DNA of 64,000 nt from an uncultured Saprospiraceae bacterium (GTDB taxonomy: Bacteria; Bacteroidota; Bacteroidia; Chitinophagales; Saprospiraceae): positions 18,348-82,347 of the forward strand of contig CALFWZ010000055.1 in assembly GCA_937928405.1 (NCBI GenBank), written 5' to 3'. The translations under genes were made by a program, and so were the position numbers. Shown here in pieces: positions 55,477 through 63,892 of this stretch (its first letter is position 1; each line of letters begins with the position of its first letter). The notes under the pieces were generated by a model. It had not been told where the DNA came from, searched no databases, and worked only from the letters and a program-made list of their open reading frames with translations.

Positions 55477-55998
55477 ATGTGGCAGAAAATAAAAGAAGAG
55501 GTAAAATACAAAGGCTGGCGAGATATGCTCCGCCGTACGTTCCGATTACCCAATGGAGCATCAGCAGATTTTGATATCATCCGCAATGGAGACTATGTAA
55601 CCATAGCCGCCTTTACCAAAAATAAAGAAGCTATTCTAGTCAAGCAGTTTCGGCCGGGTCCGGAAATGGAATTGCTTAGTTTTCCAGAAGGATATGTCGA
55701 TCCAAAAGAATCACCCGAAGTCGCCGCCCGTCGTGAGCTCGAAGAAGAAACGGGTTACCGAGCGGGAAAAATAGTTTTTCAAAAAATATTTCGCCGTGCC
55801 TACTCTACCGAAACTCGGATTTGTCTACTAGCTACGGATTGTGAAAAAATCGCTACCCAAAACTTGGATACTACCGAATTTATCGACGTACAACTTTATC
55901 CACTCACTGAGTTTAAAGCACTCCTGGCAGACCCCCATGATCAACAATTGACGACCGTTGATAGTGGCTATTTGGCCTTAAACTACTTGAATTGGTAA
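55477..55998 (+). CDS. NUDIX hydrolase, ADP-ribose pyrophosphatase-like
   Basis: A 173-aa hydrolase. The Nudix box runs G72-x5-E78-x7-R86-E87-L-x-E90-E91-x-G93-Y and is intact. The preceding VKQFRPGPEMELLSFPEGYVD region is characteristic of NDP-sugar pyrophosphatases such as NudF. It should hydrolyse ADP-ribose or a similar nucleoside diphosphate derivative in the cytoplasm. It starts 79 bp after the coiled-coil gene, beyond the hairpin. Confidence 0.92.
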   Translation: MWQKIKEEVKYKGWRDMLRRTFRLPNGASADFDIIRNGDYVTIAAFTKNKEAILVKQFRPGPEMELLSFPEGYVDPKESPEVAARRELEEETGYRAGKIVFQKIFRRAYSTETRICLLATDCEKIATQNLDTTEFIDVQLYPLTEFKALLADPHDQQLTTVDSGYLALNYLNW

Positions 55999-56314
55999 TT
56001 TAAAATCTTTCCTCCTTCCATTTTTTCAATCCACGAAAAAAAACGATATTGTAACCATAAACGGTTACTTCCCTCTAAGGAATGTTGACAAAATGAAATT
56101 AAACAATTATGCTTTATCTTTTTCCACCACTCTACGCCTGCCTGCTGACGCAGTCTGGCAGGGCCCATTTCGGTGCCTTGATTGATGAAAAAATATTTTG
56201 CATTCTTGCTCATTTTATTTAATCGCCATTCCTAAATGCCATCTGTAAGCTTAATTCTCAAAAAATCAGCCTAATCTTCCATGACGAATTGGTTTGGGCA
56301 TAAATATATTTCAC
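55999..56314. other. Intergenic region with a palindromic element and an operator-like repeat
   Basis: 316 bp between the NUDIX and sugar dehydrogenase genes. It holds the inverted repeat GTAACC/GGTTAC (56051-56068) and a 26-bp palindromic element (56137-56162). A minus-strand frame of 76 codons (55983-56213) crosses both; it has no recognisable family and may be a relic. Confidence 0.5.
56137..56162. repeat. CCTGCC...CAGG palindromic element, intergenic copy
   Basis: CCTGCCTGCTGACG followed by CAGTCTGGCAGG. Arms CCTGCC and GGCAGG match those of the elements inside the tRNA genes at 63653 and 63766, and the inner GACG/CTGACG part is similar but shorter. Probably the same repeat family in a different setting. 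Confidence 0.65.
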
Positions 56315-57520
56315 ATGAAAAATTTGCTACTATTACTCAGTTTATTTATCCTAGTAGGCACTGGCTGTCAAGCTCCAACTAGTGATGCAAAAGCAGCTAA
56401 AACAGCACCTGAAGATGCCGCTAAAGTTGAAAAAGTAGCCAATGAAAAAAAGAAAGAAAAAAAGCCTAAACCTCCTATCCAGCTTGACAAGATCAAATTA
56501 CCTAAAGGTTTTAAAATTGAATTGTTTGCAGAAAAAGTAAAAAATGCGCGATCTCTACGTCGGAGTGCAGCGGGAACCATCTATGTAGGTTCCATGCGAG
56601 CTGGAAATGTGTATGCCTTACGCGACGAAAACCAAGATTTTAAGGCAGAAAAAACATTTGTAATCGATAAAAAGCTTAACCGTCCAAATGGTGTAGCGTA
56701 TCGAGACGGTAGCCTTTATGTGGCGGAGATCAGTCGTATTCTTCGATATGATCATATTGAAAAAAATCTGGATAATGCGCCAGAACCAACGGTTGTTTAT
56801 GATAAATACCCCACAGAAGACCATCATGGCTGGAAATATATTAATTTTGGTCCCGATGGCAAATTGTATGTTCCCGTAGGAGCTCCTTGCAATATCTGTG
56901 AATCCGAAGATCCCATTTTTAATTCTATTACTAGAATTAATCCAGATGGTACCGATCGGGAAATTATTCAGACAGGTGTTAGAAATACCGTTGGGTTTAC
57001 TTGGCACCCAGTGACGAAAGAATTGTGGTTTACGGATAATGGCAGAGACTGGATGGGTGACGATTTACCAGGTTGTGAACTTAATCACGCTCCAAAAGAT
57101 GGAATGCATTTCGGATATCCGTATTGTCATCAGGGCGATCTCCCTGATCCGGAATTCGGTGAAAAAAGATCTTGCGACGAATTTACCCCACCTGCGCAAG
57201 TATTGGAGGCTCATGTTGCCCCACTCGGACTGGAATTTTACACTGGCAATCAGTTTCCTACCGAATACCAAAACCAAATTATCGTAGCAGAGCACGGCTC
57301 TTGGAATCGGGAAAAGAAAAGTGGCTACCGCCTCATGTTGGCTAAGCTGGATGGCGATAAAGTTACTAGTTATACAACATTTGCAGAAGGCTGGTTGGAT
57401 CACGATACACAAGAAGTCTGGGGTCGTCCGGTAGACCTAGAGTTACTTCCCGACGGCTCTATGTTGGTCAGCGATGACTATGCAGATGTAGTATATCGAA
57501 TTAGCTATACTGGCAGTTAA
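56315..57520 (+). CDS. PQQ-dependent sugar dehydrogenase-type lipoprotein
   Basis: 401 aa from the ATG at 56315; the frame opens at a TTG 21 bp earlier. A lipobox (LVGTGC, 15-20) marks an exported lipoprotein, followed by a charged K/E-rich linker (about 35-60). The rest is a six-bladed propeller of the glucose/sorbosone dehydrogenase family: LPKGFKIELFAEKVKNARSL, RPNGVAYRDGSLYVAE, YINFGPDGKLYVPVG, and VAEHGSWNREKKSGYR near the C-terminus. It probably oxidises a sugar or aldose in the periplasm with PQQ; the electron acceptor is unknown. The cofactor is inferred from the family. Confidence 0.88.
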   Translation: MKNLLLLLSLFILVGTGCQAPTSDAKAAKTAPEDAAKVEKVANEKKKEKKPKPPIQLDKIKLPKGFKIELFAEKVKNARSLRRSAAGTIYVGSMRAGNVYALRDENQDFKAEKTFVIDKKLNRPNGVAYRDGSLYVAEISRILRYDHIEKNLDNAPEPTVVYDKYPTEDHHGWKYINFGPDGKLYVPVGAPCNICESEDPIFNSITRINPDGTDREIIQTGVRNTVGFTWHPVTKELWFTDNGRDWMGDDLPGCELNHAPKDGMHFGYPYCHQGDLPDPEFGEKRSCDEFTPPAQVLEAHVAPLGLEFYTGNQFPTEYQNQIIVAEHGSWNREKKSGYRLMLAKLDGDKVTSYTTFAEGWLDHDTQEVWGRPVDLELLPDGSMLVSDDYADVVYRISYTGS

Positions 57521-57633
57521 AACCAAGTACTTGTTCAAAATTTTGATAAAAAATATTACTTTGTGAAAGTAAGTATCAATTACTATCACTGTTTTTATAA
57601 AATATTTTAGATAACCATCATATCACGCTAAAT

Positions 57634-60054
57634 TTGGATAATCAACCAACTGTTATGCCGCCTACTAAGCCAGATCAATTTCCTGATCCGCTTTTACAGG
57701 AGTTCGAACAACGGGTCAACCACCTCATCACGGAAGCTTATAGCAGTGAAACGCAGGAAACAGCACACATTGCTCTACTAGCAGATGGCTTGGTCGAATT
57801 AAGTCAACAGGCCAAAGAAATTGGTAGCCTAGCTTATAGACATTTCATCACCAGTGATCCCAAACGTTTTGAGGATTATTTGATTACTTTCGACTGGTCG
57901 GAACGCGTAAAATATTTTTTGTTATTGTGGCGAGATATTTTATTTGAAGAACATAAGACCTTTTTGCGGGTATCGGATGGCGACGTTAGTTTAAAAGCTT
58001 TTCAACAACAAAAATCGAAGTCGCGAGATTTGCTTTTTGAATTAAGTAATGATCTAAAAAATTATTTAGCAGCCACTAAAAAGGCAACGCCAAATCACGA
58101 AAAAGTAAAAGATATTTGGTATCTCCAAACCAATCCTTGGCCAGTCTATAGTGAGCAGTTCTCCCAATTTCAAGAGCAAGGTAAAGAACTAAAAAAGCAA
58201 TTTAACGCTTTATGGAATTCGTCAGGCGCCTATGTAGTCATCAATAGTCACTTCGTAGATGCTTTTAATAATTATCTAGACACCATAGAACAAGTCAAAG
58301 CGGAAATCATTGCTATCCGAGAAGGCATTCAAGAAAAAGGAGATGAATCTATCTCGATGGACGTAGTACACAAACTAGAAGAAGTGGACCGTAAAATTTT
58401 AATTTCCAGTAAACTGGGAAAATTCAATTCAGACTTAAACGAACAGATTCAGGAGTTACCAAAAAAGATGAAAGTCAACGTATCATTACAAGATGGTCGC
58501 TTACTGTATAAAGATCTAAATGTCAGAAATAGTACCCGTGAATGGATCGAGTCGGAAGTGATGTCTGAAGTATACGAGTTTTTTCAAATCAGTAATAATA
58601 TTCACAGCCGTCTAAACTTAGCCATTGAAAACATTAGAAATCTAATTCAAAATGAACGACTAGAAGATCAACCTCATCCCACGGATGACATCCAGCAAAT
58701 TCTGCAAAATCTCACCAAAAACTTAGACAAAAGCGGCGAGACTATTCTTAGTCTAAGAGAAGATGTAAAAGGACAGTTAGGTAAAACGCTCGGCGTTTCC
58801 AAAGTCTTCCAAGAAGACTTTCTTTCTCTTTCTTTTCAATCTACCATTAACCAATACCGTCGATATCAGGTAGAATGGTGGGAGAAATTAAAATTGTGGA
58901 TTAAGGAAAAAGGATATTTTATTAAACAATACCGCAAAAGTATTCGAGAAGAAGAGGTCATGTCCATTTCTGAAAAAATAGTCCGCGTAGTGCGCGCTCG
59001 TACCGTTCAATCAGAAAATCTACATTATACCAATATTTTTATGACGCGAGGGTATATTGGAAGTTCCTTCTGGGTAGGCCGTACCGATGAACTAAATCAC
59101 ATCAGTACACAAATTGAAAACTGGCGACTTGGCTTCAGAGGAGCGCTACTTTTAACAGGAAAAAGATTCTCAGGAAAAACACTCTTAGGCCAACTAGTCA
59201 ATCACAATAATTTTGAAAATAATGGAATCATCCTTAATCCAGAAAACAGGATTACCATTCAAGGACGGACTTTTGAGACGACCATGGACTTAGGAAAAAG
59301 TCTCGATTTTATTTTAAAATATATACAAGAACCCACCATGATCTGGATCGATGATCTGGAACTTTGGCAAGATGACAAAATAACGCTGAGTCAAAATGTC
59401 CGTCGACTGATACGAGCCATTGACCAAAATGCGGGGCGAATTTTCTTTATGGTTTCAACTAGTAATTGGTTGCGTGATCAACTTAAGCAATGGTTTGATA
59501 TTGAGAAAATTTTCCAAACGGAAATTACCTTGGATCGTATGAGTTTAGAAGATATCAAACAAGCCGTTTTGATTCGACATAGCGCCACGCATATGCAATT
59601 GGTAAATACAGATGGTGAAGAATTTAATTCCAAAGAATTAGATAAATTATTAGGTCGACTCCATCGGTTATCTGAAGGAAACGTAGGGCAAGTGATGCAC
59701 CACTGGGCTGCTTTGATGCATAAGTATAACGACGAAAAAGTGCAACCACATTCTAACACTCCTTTTACTTTACCCAATTTTATCAATCCAGATATTGCGG
59801 TACTTCTACGCTCTATCATGATTGAAAGAAGAACCAACGAATACCGTTTGCGAAAATATCTAGGCCCTGAGTTTAAGACAACTTACCGTTCTATTTTACA
59901 ACGAGCGCTAAACCTAGGCATCGTCCAACGAAACATAAACGGCTGGCTCGAAGTCAACCCGATGGTCGTCAACGAAGTAGGCCGTCAATTGGATGAACAA
60001 CAATATCTAGAATTTGATGGAAAAAAAGGATACACCAATCAATCAATAATTTAA
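57634..60054 (+). CDS. Large AAA/STAND-like ATPase with N-terminal helical region
   Basis: An 806-aa cytoplasmic protein, from a TTG at 57634 (an ATG lies seven codons further). Residues 1-440 are alpha-helical with coiled segments and no recognised domain. The ATPase core has VGRTDELNHI (481-490), Walker A GKRFSGKT (509-516), Walker B MIWIDDLELW (569-578) and a sensor-like segment FFMVSTSNW (604-612). The C-terminal ~100 residues look like a winged helix. This order resembles Orc/STAND-type signal ATPases. The MscS-like gene begins 1 bp after its stop, and an antiporter gene follows. It may gate or control those membrane proteins (inference). Confidence 0.8.
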   Translation: MDNQPTVMPPTKPDQFPDPLLQEFEQRVNHLITEAYSSETQETAHIALLADGLVELSQQAKEIGSLAYRHFITSDPKRFEDYLITFDWSERVKYFLLLWRDILFEEHKTFLRVSDGDVSLKAFQQQKSKSRDLLFELSNDLKNYLAATKKATPNHEKVKDIWYLQTNPWPVYSEQFSQFQEQGKELKKQFNALWNSSGAYVVINSHFVDAFNNYLDTIEQVKAEIIAIREGIQEKGDESISMDVVHKLEEVDRKILISSKLGKFNSDLNEQIQELPKKMKVNVSLQDGRLLYKDLNVRNSTREWIESEVMSEVYEFFQISNNIHSRLNLAIENIRNLIQNERLEDQPHPTDDIQQILQNLTKNLDKSGETILSLREDVKGQLGKTLGVSKVFQEDFLSLSFQSTINQYRRYQVEWWEKLKLWIKEKGYFIKQYRKSIREEEVMSISEKIVRVVRARTVQSENLHYTNIFMTRGYIGSSFWVGRTDELNHISTQIENWRLGFRGALLLTGKRFSGKTLLGQLVNHNNFENNGIILNPENRITIQGRTFETTMDLGKSLDFILKYIQEPTMIWIDDLELWQDDKITLSQNVRRLIRAIDQNAGRIFFMVSTSNWLRDQLKQWFDIEKIFQTEITLDRMSLEDIKQAVLIRHSATHMQLVNTDGEEFNSKELDKLLGRLHRLSEGNVGQVMHHWAALMHKYNDEKVQPHSNTPFTLPNFINPDIAVLLRSIMIERRTNEYRLRKYLGPEFKTTYRSILQRALNLGIVQRNINGWLEVNPMVVNEVGRQLDEQQYLEFDGKKGYTNQSII

Positions 60055-60055
60055 T

Positions 60056-60781
60056 ATGCTAGAAGATTTGAGTATTAGTTGGAGCCGCTGGCTTATTTTA
60101 GTTCTTTTCATAATAGGGATTATTATCCTAGTGGGATTTATCATTAGCGTGATGGAACGCAACTTACGTACCGGCTATTTTTCCCGACGTACGATTCAGT
60201 ACTTACGTAAGTTTAAAATATTACTAGAACCCTTTGGATTGGGTATTATTCTGATAACCTTTGCGTTAATCAATCCCTTGGTACACGGTTCGTTAATTTT
60301 AATCAGTTTAGCACTGGCCTTTATCCCTTTACGAAATTACTTTACGGGCCATTTCTTATTATTGAATGATGCTTTTTCTGAAGGAGAACGCATCAAAGTA
60401 AATGGTAACGAGGGAGTAATTGATAAAATGGATCGATTAGGGCTAACCCTACAAATTAAAGAAGGCGTCCGCTTTATCAACTATACCACGCTAATGACCG
60501 ACGGGTTTACCAAAGTGGAAGGAGAACGATTAGAAGGCATTAATTTTTTACAAATCGTTCCACCTGAAACAATGGAAGATAAAAGTATCCGGCACTTGAA
60601 AGACAAATTATTTGCCTGTCCGTACATCGACTGGTTTTATCCTCCTGAGATCAATCGAGTAGATCAACCCAACCAACAGATTGCTTACAAAGCACGGTTG
60701 CGGGTACGACAGGATCAGCATCTCAAACACCTGATGAAGTTACTCGAAGATTGGGGGTATCAGTGCCGACCAATTCTCTGA
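60056..60781 (+). CDS. MscS-like mechanosensitive channel protein, short
   Basis: A 241-aa protein with three hydrophobic helices (about 11-33, 53-72, 76-93) followed by an MscS-type beta domain (NDAFSEGERIKVNGNEGVIDKMDRLGLTLQ, about 104-133) and an alpha/beta C-terminal domain. The pore-lining glycine/alanine pattern of E. coli MscS is not evident. Known MscS channels release solutes upon hypo-osmotic shock. The start lies one base after the ATPase stop, which indicates tight coupling, and the antiporter starts 52 bp downstream. Confidence 0.82.
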   Translation: MLEDLSISWSRWLILVLFIIGIIILVGFIISVMERNLRTGYFSRRTIQYLRKFKILLEPFGLGIILITFALINPLVHGSLILISLALAFIPLRNYFTGHFLLLNDAFSEGERIKVNGNEGVIDKMDRLGLTLQIKEGVRFINYTTLMTDGFTKVEGERLEGINFLQIVPPETMEDKSIRHLKDKLFACPYIDWFYPPEINRVDQPNQQIAYKARLRVRQDQHLKHLMKLLEDWGYQCRPIL

Positions 60782-60833
60782 AGTTTTTAAACTTCGATAA
60801 AATAAAATTTCTAAAGTTTATCAAAATAGAAAA

Positions 60834-62120
60834 ATGTTAGAACCTTATAATCTGCTCATTGAATCTAGTCTTATTCTACTACTTTCCTTCGTTTTTGGAG
60901 AAATCTCCAAGCGAACCAGCGTCCCGTCCGTACTCATGTTGATTGTGCTGGGGATTCTCATCAAACTCGGAATTGACCACATCATTATCCCTCAAGATCC
61001 TTACGACTTTTTTCCATATCTAGAAATATTGGGAATTGTGGGATTGATTATGATTGTACTGGAGGCGGCACTAGAGTTAGAACTCAAACCAGAAAAGTAT
61101 ATACCCATTGCCAAAGCTTTTGGGATTGCTGCCGTAGGACTTATCCTGTCTACTTGGGTCGCAGCAGAAATTTTACGATATGCTTTCGACATGGAAATCA
61201 CTAAAGCATGGTTGTACGCTACCCCACTTTCGATCTTATCAAGTGCTATTATTATTCCGAGTGTCAGCGAATTACGACCAGACAAGAAGGAATTTCATAT
61301 TTATGAAAGCACCTTTTCAGATATTCTGGGGATCATTTTATTTTATTTTTTAAGCGGTAAACTATTAGCCGAGGTAGACCCTATTGGCCACCCTGGTGGA
61401 GGTGCCGTAGCTTATGCCGGTACGATTGGGCTGACGGTTATTTTATCATTAATTGCTAGTTATATCATTGTATTAATATTTCAAAATATAAAAAGTCACG
61501 TTAAGCTATTCCTCCTAATTGCTGTCTTATTGCTCTTGTATTCTGTTGGTAAAAAAATGCACTTGTCTTCGTTGATCATCATTTTGGTCTTTGGGTTATT
61601 AATTGCCAATATGAAATTATTCTTTTCATGGGGTCCATTGAAGAAAATGCTAAAGTATAAAGAAGCGTTACACATCTATGAAGGACTACACATTATTACG
61701 ATGGAAACAGCCTTTGTGGTGCGTACTTTTTTCTTTGTAATTTTTGGTATTATCATCGAATTGAACACTTTAGCTAGTATGAAAGTAGCTGCGGTAAGTC
61801 TCGGAATTATTGCCTCAATTTATTTGATTCGCTATATCATTTTACGAATAATGATTGGAAAAGATATTCTCCCTCAACTGTTCGTAGCACCTCGTGGGTT
61901 GATTACTGTTTTGTTATTTTATGCAATTCCAGAAGAATTGTCCGTGGCAAATTTCGAAAAAGGTATTTTATTATTTATCATTATCGGTACGAGTTTGATT
62001 ATGACCTTTGCCATGATCAGCGATAAAAAACGATCGGGCGTAGCGATCAAAAAAGCAGAACGCAATATGGTTGGATCAGAACCTTGGACAGCACCGACGG
62101 TCGGAGAAAAAGAGGATTAA
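60834..62120 (+). CDS. Na+(K+)/H+ antiporter, CPA family
   Basis: A 428-aa membrane protein with about 12 helices, starting MLEPYNLLIESSLILLLSF and containing GEISKRTSVPSVLMLIVLGI, typical of monovalent cation:proton antiporters. A short hydrophilic tail lacks RCK/TrkA domains, so nucleotide regulation is not obvious. It exchanges Na+ or K+ for protons across the inner membrane. It is the third gene of an operon with the STAND-like ATPase and the MscS-like protein, which suggests joint control of ion or osmotic balance. Transcription ends at the hairpin at 62173-62214. Confidence 0.9.
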   Translation: MLEPYNLLIESSLILLLSFVFGEISKRTSVPSVLMLIVLGILIKLGIDHIIIPQDPYDFFPYLEILGIVGLIMIVLEAALELELKPEKYIPIAKAFGIAAVGLILSTWVAAEILRYAFDMEITKAWLYATPLSILSSAIIIPSVSELRPDKKEFHIYESTFSDILGIILFYFLSGKLLAEVDPIGHPGGGAVAYAGTIGLTVILSLIASYIIVLIFQNIKSHVKLFLLIAVLLLLYSVGKKMHLSSLIIILVFGLLIANMKLFFSWGPLKKMLKYKEALHIYEGLHIITMETAFVVRTFFFVIFGIIIELNTLASMKVAAVSLGIIASIYLIRYIILRIMIGKDILPQLFVAPRGLITVLLFYAIPEELSVANFEKGILLFIIIGTSLIMTFAMISDKKRSGVAIKKAERNMVGSEPWTAPTVGEKED

Positions 62121-62172
62121 TTTTAAAAAATTCGTGATCCATAAAAGCATAGATTAACACCCAGAAAATAAT

Positions 62173-62214
62173 AATGCCCGTCATCGTATAAAGGATCCTA
62201 CGTTGACGGGCATT
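62173..62214. terminator. Bidirectional terminator hairpin
   Basis: AATGCCCGTCA pairs with TGACGGGCATT; an inner TCGTA/TACG extends the stem. It separates the convergent antiporter (+) and kelch (-) genes. Confidence 0.8.
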
Positions 62215-62239
62215 AAAGTTTATGCAAGTTTTATATTAC

Positions 62240-63442
62240 TTACTGTCTAATCAGTTTGGTTCTTAAAACCGAATCTCCATTTTCCAGCACAACAATATAC
62301 AATCCTGAAGGAAGGTCTGTCACATCCATTTGTTCCGCTAAGTTAAAGTTTTCAACTTGTTTAACGGTTTCGCCCTTGGCGGTAAGCAAAGTTATATCAT
62401 AAATCAAATTGCGCTCAGCAACTCCTTGAAAACTGACTACATCATGGGCAGGATTAGGAAAAACAGTAATCCCTTCTTGGGCAGCGTCGATAATTTCATT
62501 GGTAGCAACTTGGTTATCGAGTGAAGACAAATCAAATTTCCATAAAGAGACATCGTTATTGATAACATCTGATATTCCACCAAAGAAGAACAATTCATTT
62601 TCAATAATAAAAGAAGACGGTGCCCATCTACTACCATTTGGTAACTCGGGCAAAATTTCCCATTCATCTAATTGATTATCATACCTCATAAAAGTTTGCA
62701 CATCCGGAACATGGGAATGAAAAGCATCATCTCCTCCTAAAAGATACCCCATTCCATTATAAGAGAATTGACTGCCCGCAACCCTTCCTTCTGGAGTATC
62801 ATTAATAATTTGCCAAGTATCTGTCGCTGGATCAAACCGCAACCAATTGTAAACGTGACCACCTCCAACATACATATATCCATCAATCCCAAATTGAAAA
62901 GGATGATGTCGATTTCCACCGGGGATATCTGGTTTTTGCGTCCATGTTTCTGTTTGAATATCATATTCCCACCAATCGTCAAGGTCTCCATTATCGGTTG
63001 ACCCACTTCCCATGTAAATAAGGTCGTTGTGAGCAATCAGTGCTGGATGTGATCTTCCAATGCAGGGACAGCTTGGTAATTGGGTGAACGATTCATCATC
63101 AGGATCAAACACCCATAAATCATTTAGATAATTGCCTTGCGCTCCTACTCCAAATCCATAATAAAACTTCCCATCCCAAGGAGTCCCAATAGCAATTCCT
63201 CTAGCTTCTCCAGGAAAATCAGATAATCTTACCCAGCTATCCGTTTCTGGAGTATATTCCCATAACTCGTTTGAAGCAAAGTCGCCTCCATTGACTCCTT
63301 CTAGCACATACCCCTTACCATTAACCCCAAACCCATTTGAATGATGTCTGTAAAAAGGAGGGTCATTGAGTTGCTCCCAAGTTTGTGCTGATAAATGGTT
63401 AATTAGTAAAAAAAGAGATAGTAGTAAAATTATTTTTCGCAT
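62240..63442 (-). CDS. T9SS-exported kelch-repeat protein
   Basis: 400 aa from the ATG at 63442, where a signal peptide starts (MRKIILLLSLFLL, ending LSAQ); the frame extends upstream without leader character. Six kelch-like blades follow (patterns such as GYVLEGVNGG, ELWEYTPETDSW, DLWVFDPDDESF, DWWEYDIQTETW, MRYDNQLDEWEILP and SLWKFDLSS) and form a beta-propeller over about 20-315. The last ~75 residues are a T9SS type A tail (VFPNPAHDVVSF, LPSGLYIVVL, KLIRQ). It is a surface or secreted binding protein; the ligand is unknown. It stands alone downstream of the tRNA array. Confidence 0.9.
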   Translation of the reverse strand: MRKIILLLSLFLLINHLSAQTWEQLNDPPFYRHHSNGFGVNGKGYVLEGVNGGDFASNELWEYTPETDSWVRLSDFPGEARGIAIGTPWDGKFYYGFGVGAQGNYLNDLWVFDPDDESFTQLPSCPCIGRSHPALIAHNDLIYMGSGSTDNGDLDDWWEYDIQTETWTQKPDIPGGNRHHPFQFGIDGYMYVGGGHVYNWLRFDPATDTWQIINDTPEGRVAGSQFSYNGMGYLLGGDDAFHSHVPDVQTFMRYDNQLDEWEILPELPNGSRWAPSSFIIENELFFFGGISDVINNDVSLWKFDLSSLDNQVATNEIIDAAQEGITVFPNPAHDVVSFQGVAERNLIYDITLLTAKGETVKQVENFNLAEQMDVTDLPSGLYIVVLENGDSVLRTKLIRQ

Positions 63443-63550
63443 TGTTCTAAATTTTAGTCTAAAATGCTGGCAAGCTAAAAAAAAACACACACCCTATTTG
63501 TAAAGTATTGAGCAATACATAGTTTTAAAAAATATTTGTACTCATTTTGT

Positions 63551-63623
63551 ATTCCTGACGGGGCTCGAACCCGCAATCTTTGCTGTGAAAGAGCAACGAC
63601 TTAACCAATTTGTCCACAGGAAC
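63551..63623 (-). tRNA. tRNA-Glu (anticodon UUC)
   Basis: A full 73-nt cloverleaf on the minus strand. Acceptor GTTCCTG/CAGGAAT (G1-U72 wobble), D-stem GAC/GTC with AAATTGGTTAA loop, anticodon stem TTGCT/AGCAA with loop CTTTCAC (anticodon TTC), T-arm GCGGG TTCGAGC CCCGT. CCA is not encoded. It is the last member of a three-tRNA array and the only one without an inserted element. Confidence 0.92.
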
Positions 63624-63635
63624 AGTTTAAATAAG

Positions 63636-63739
63636 TTACCCCGATGAAAATTCCTGCCTGACGGATTGTCAGAGCAGTCAGGAAACCCATAACCCACGAT
63701 TTAAAAGACCGTTACTCTAACCAATTTAGCTACGGGGTA
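63636..63739 (-). tRNA. tRNA-Lys-like gene (anticodon UUU) interrupted by a palindromic element in the T-loop
   Basis: Minus strand. Perfect acceptor TACCCCG/CGGGGTA, D-arm GCTA-AATTGGTTA-GAGT (weak), anticodon stem ACGGT/ATCGT with loop CTTTTAA (anticodon TTT), T-stem ATGGG/TTCAT with two G-U pairs. A 30-bp element (63653-63682) sits in the T-loop between positions 56 and 57; without it the gene is 74 nt. Position 56, normally a universal C, is T, and the D-stem is imperfect, so it may be decaying. The acceptor starts with T1-A72, unlike usual Bacteroidota tRNA-Lys. Confidence 0.7.
63653..63682. repeat. 30-bp palindromic element inside the tRNA-Lys-like T-loop
   Basis: On the plus strand it begins CCTGCCTGACGGATTG and ends AGCAGTCAGG. 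Arms pair with each other to give a hairpin. It differs from the element at 63766 by one deletion and one substitution (C to T in the right arm). No target duplication is seen. Confidence 0.8.
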
Positions 63740-63748
63740 AGTCTATTG

Positions 63749-63850
63749 CAGGAGTATAGGGATTCCCTGCCTGACGGATTCGTCAGAGCAGGCAGGGAAC
63801 CCTAGCAGAGCGGTTTTGGAGACCTCTTGACACAGCCGGCGCTTACTCCT
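63749..63850 (-). tRNA. tRNA-Trp-like gene (anticodon CCA) with palindromic element in the T-loop, degenerate
   Basis: Minus strand. Perfect 7-bp acceptor AGGAGTA/TACTCCT, anticodon loop CTCCAAA (CCA) on stem GAGGT/ACCGC with one mismatch, variable TCTGC, T-stem TAGGG/CCCTA. Removing a 31-bp element restores the standard T-loop TTCGAAT, with the element between C56 and G57. The D-arm is poorly formed and position 8 is A, not T. Without the element it is 71 nt. It may be a pseudogene or a divergent extra tRNA. Confidence 0.6.
63766..63796. repeat. 31-bp palindromic element inside the tRNA-Trp-like T-loop
   Basis: On the plus strand it begins CCTGCCTGACGGATTCG and ends AGAGCAGGCAGG. Flanking bases ATTC and GAAC join to the normal T-arm when it is removed, so the insertion is clean and without duplication. 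Confidence 0.85.
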
Positions 63851-63892
63851 ATTTTTAATTAATTCAAGTTGCGGATAATTAGATTACCCGTT

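Noticed and set aside
55983..56213. Minus-strand frame of 76 codons next to NUDIX
   Set aside because: Overlaps the NUDIX stop, contains the palindromic element and shows no known family; kept only as part of the intergenic note.
63749..63850. tRNA on the plus strand
   Set aside because: The acceptor pairs in both directions, but the T-loop TTCGAAT and anticodon loop CTCCAAA are only correctly placed on the minus strand.
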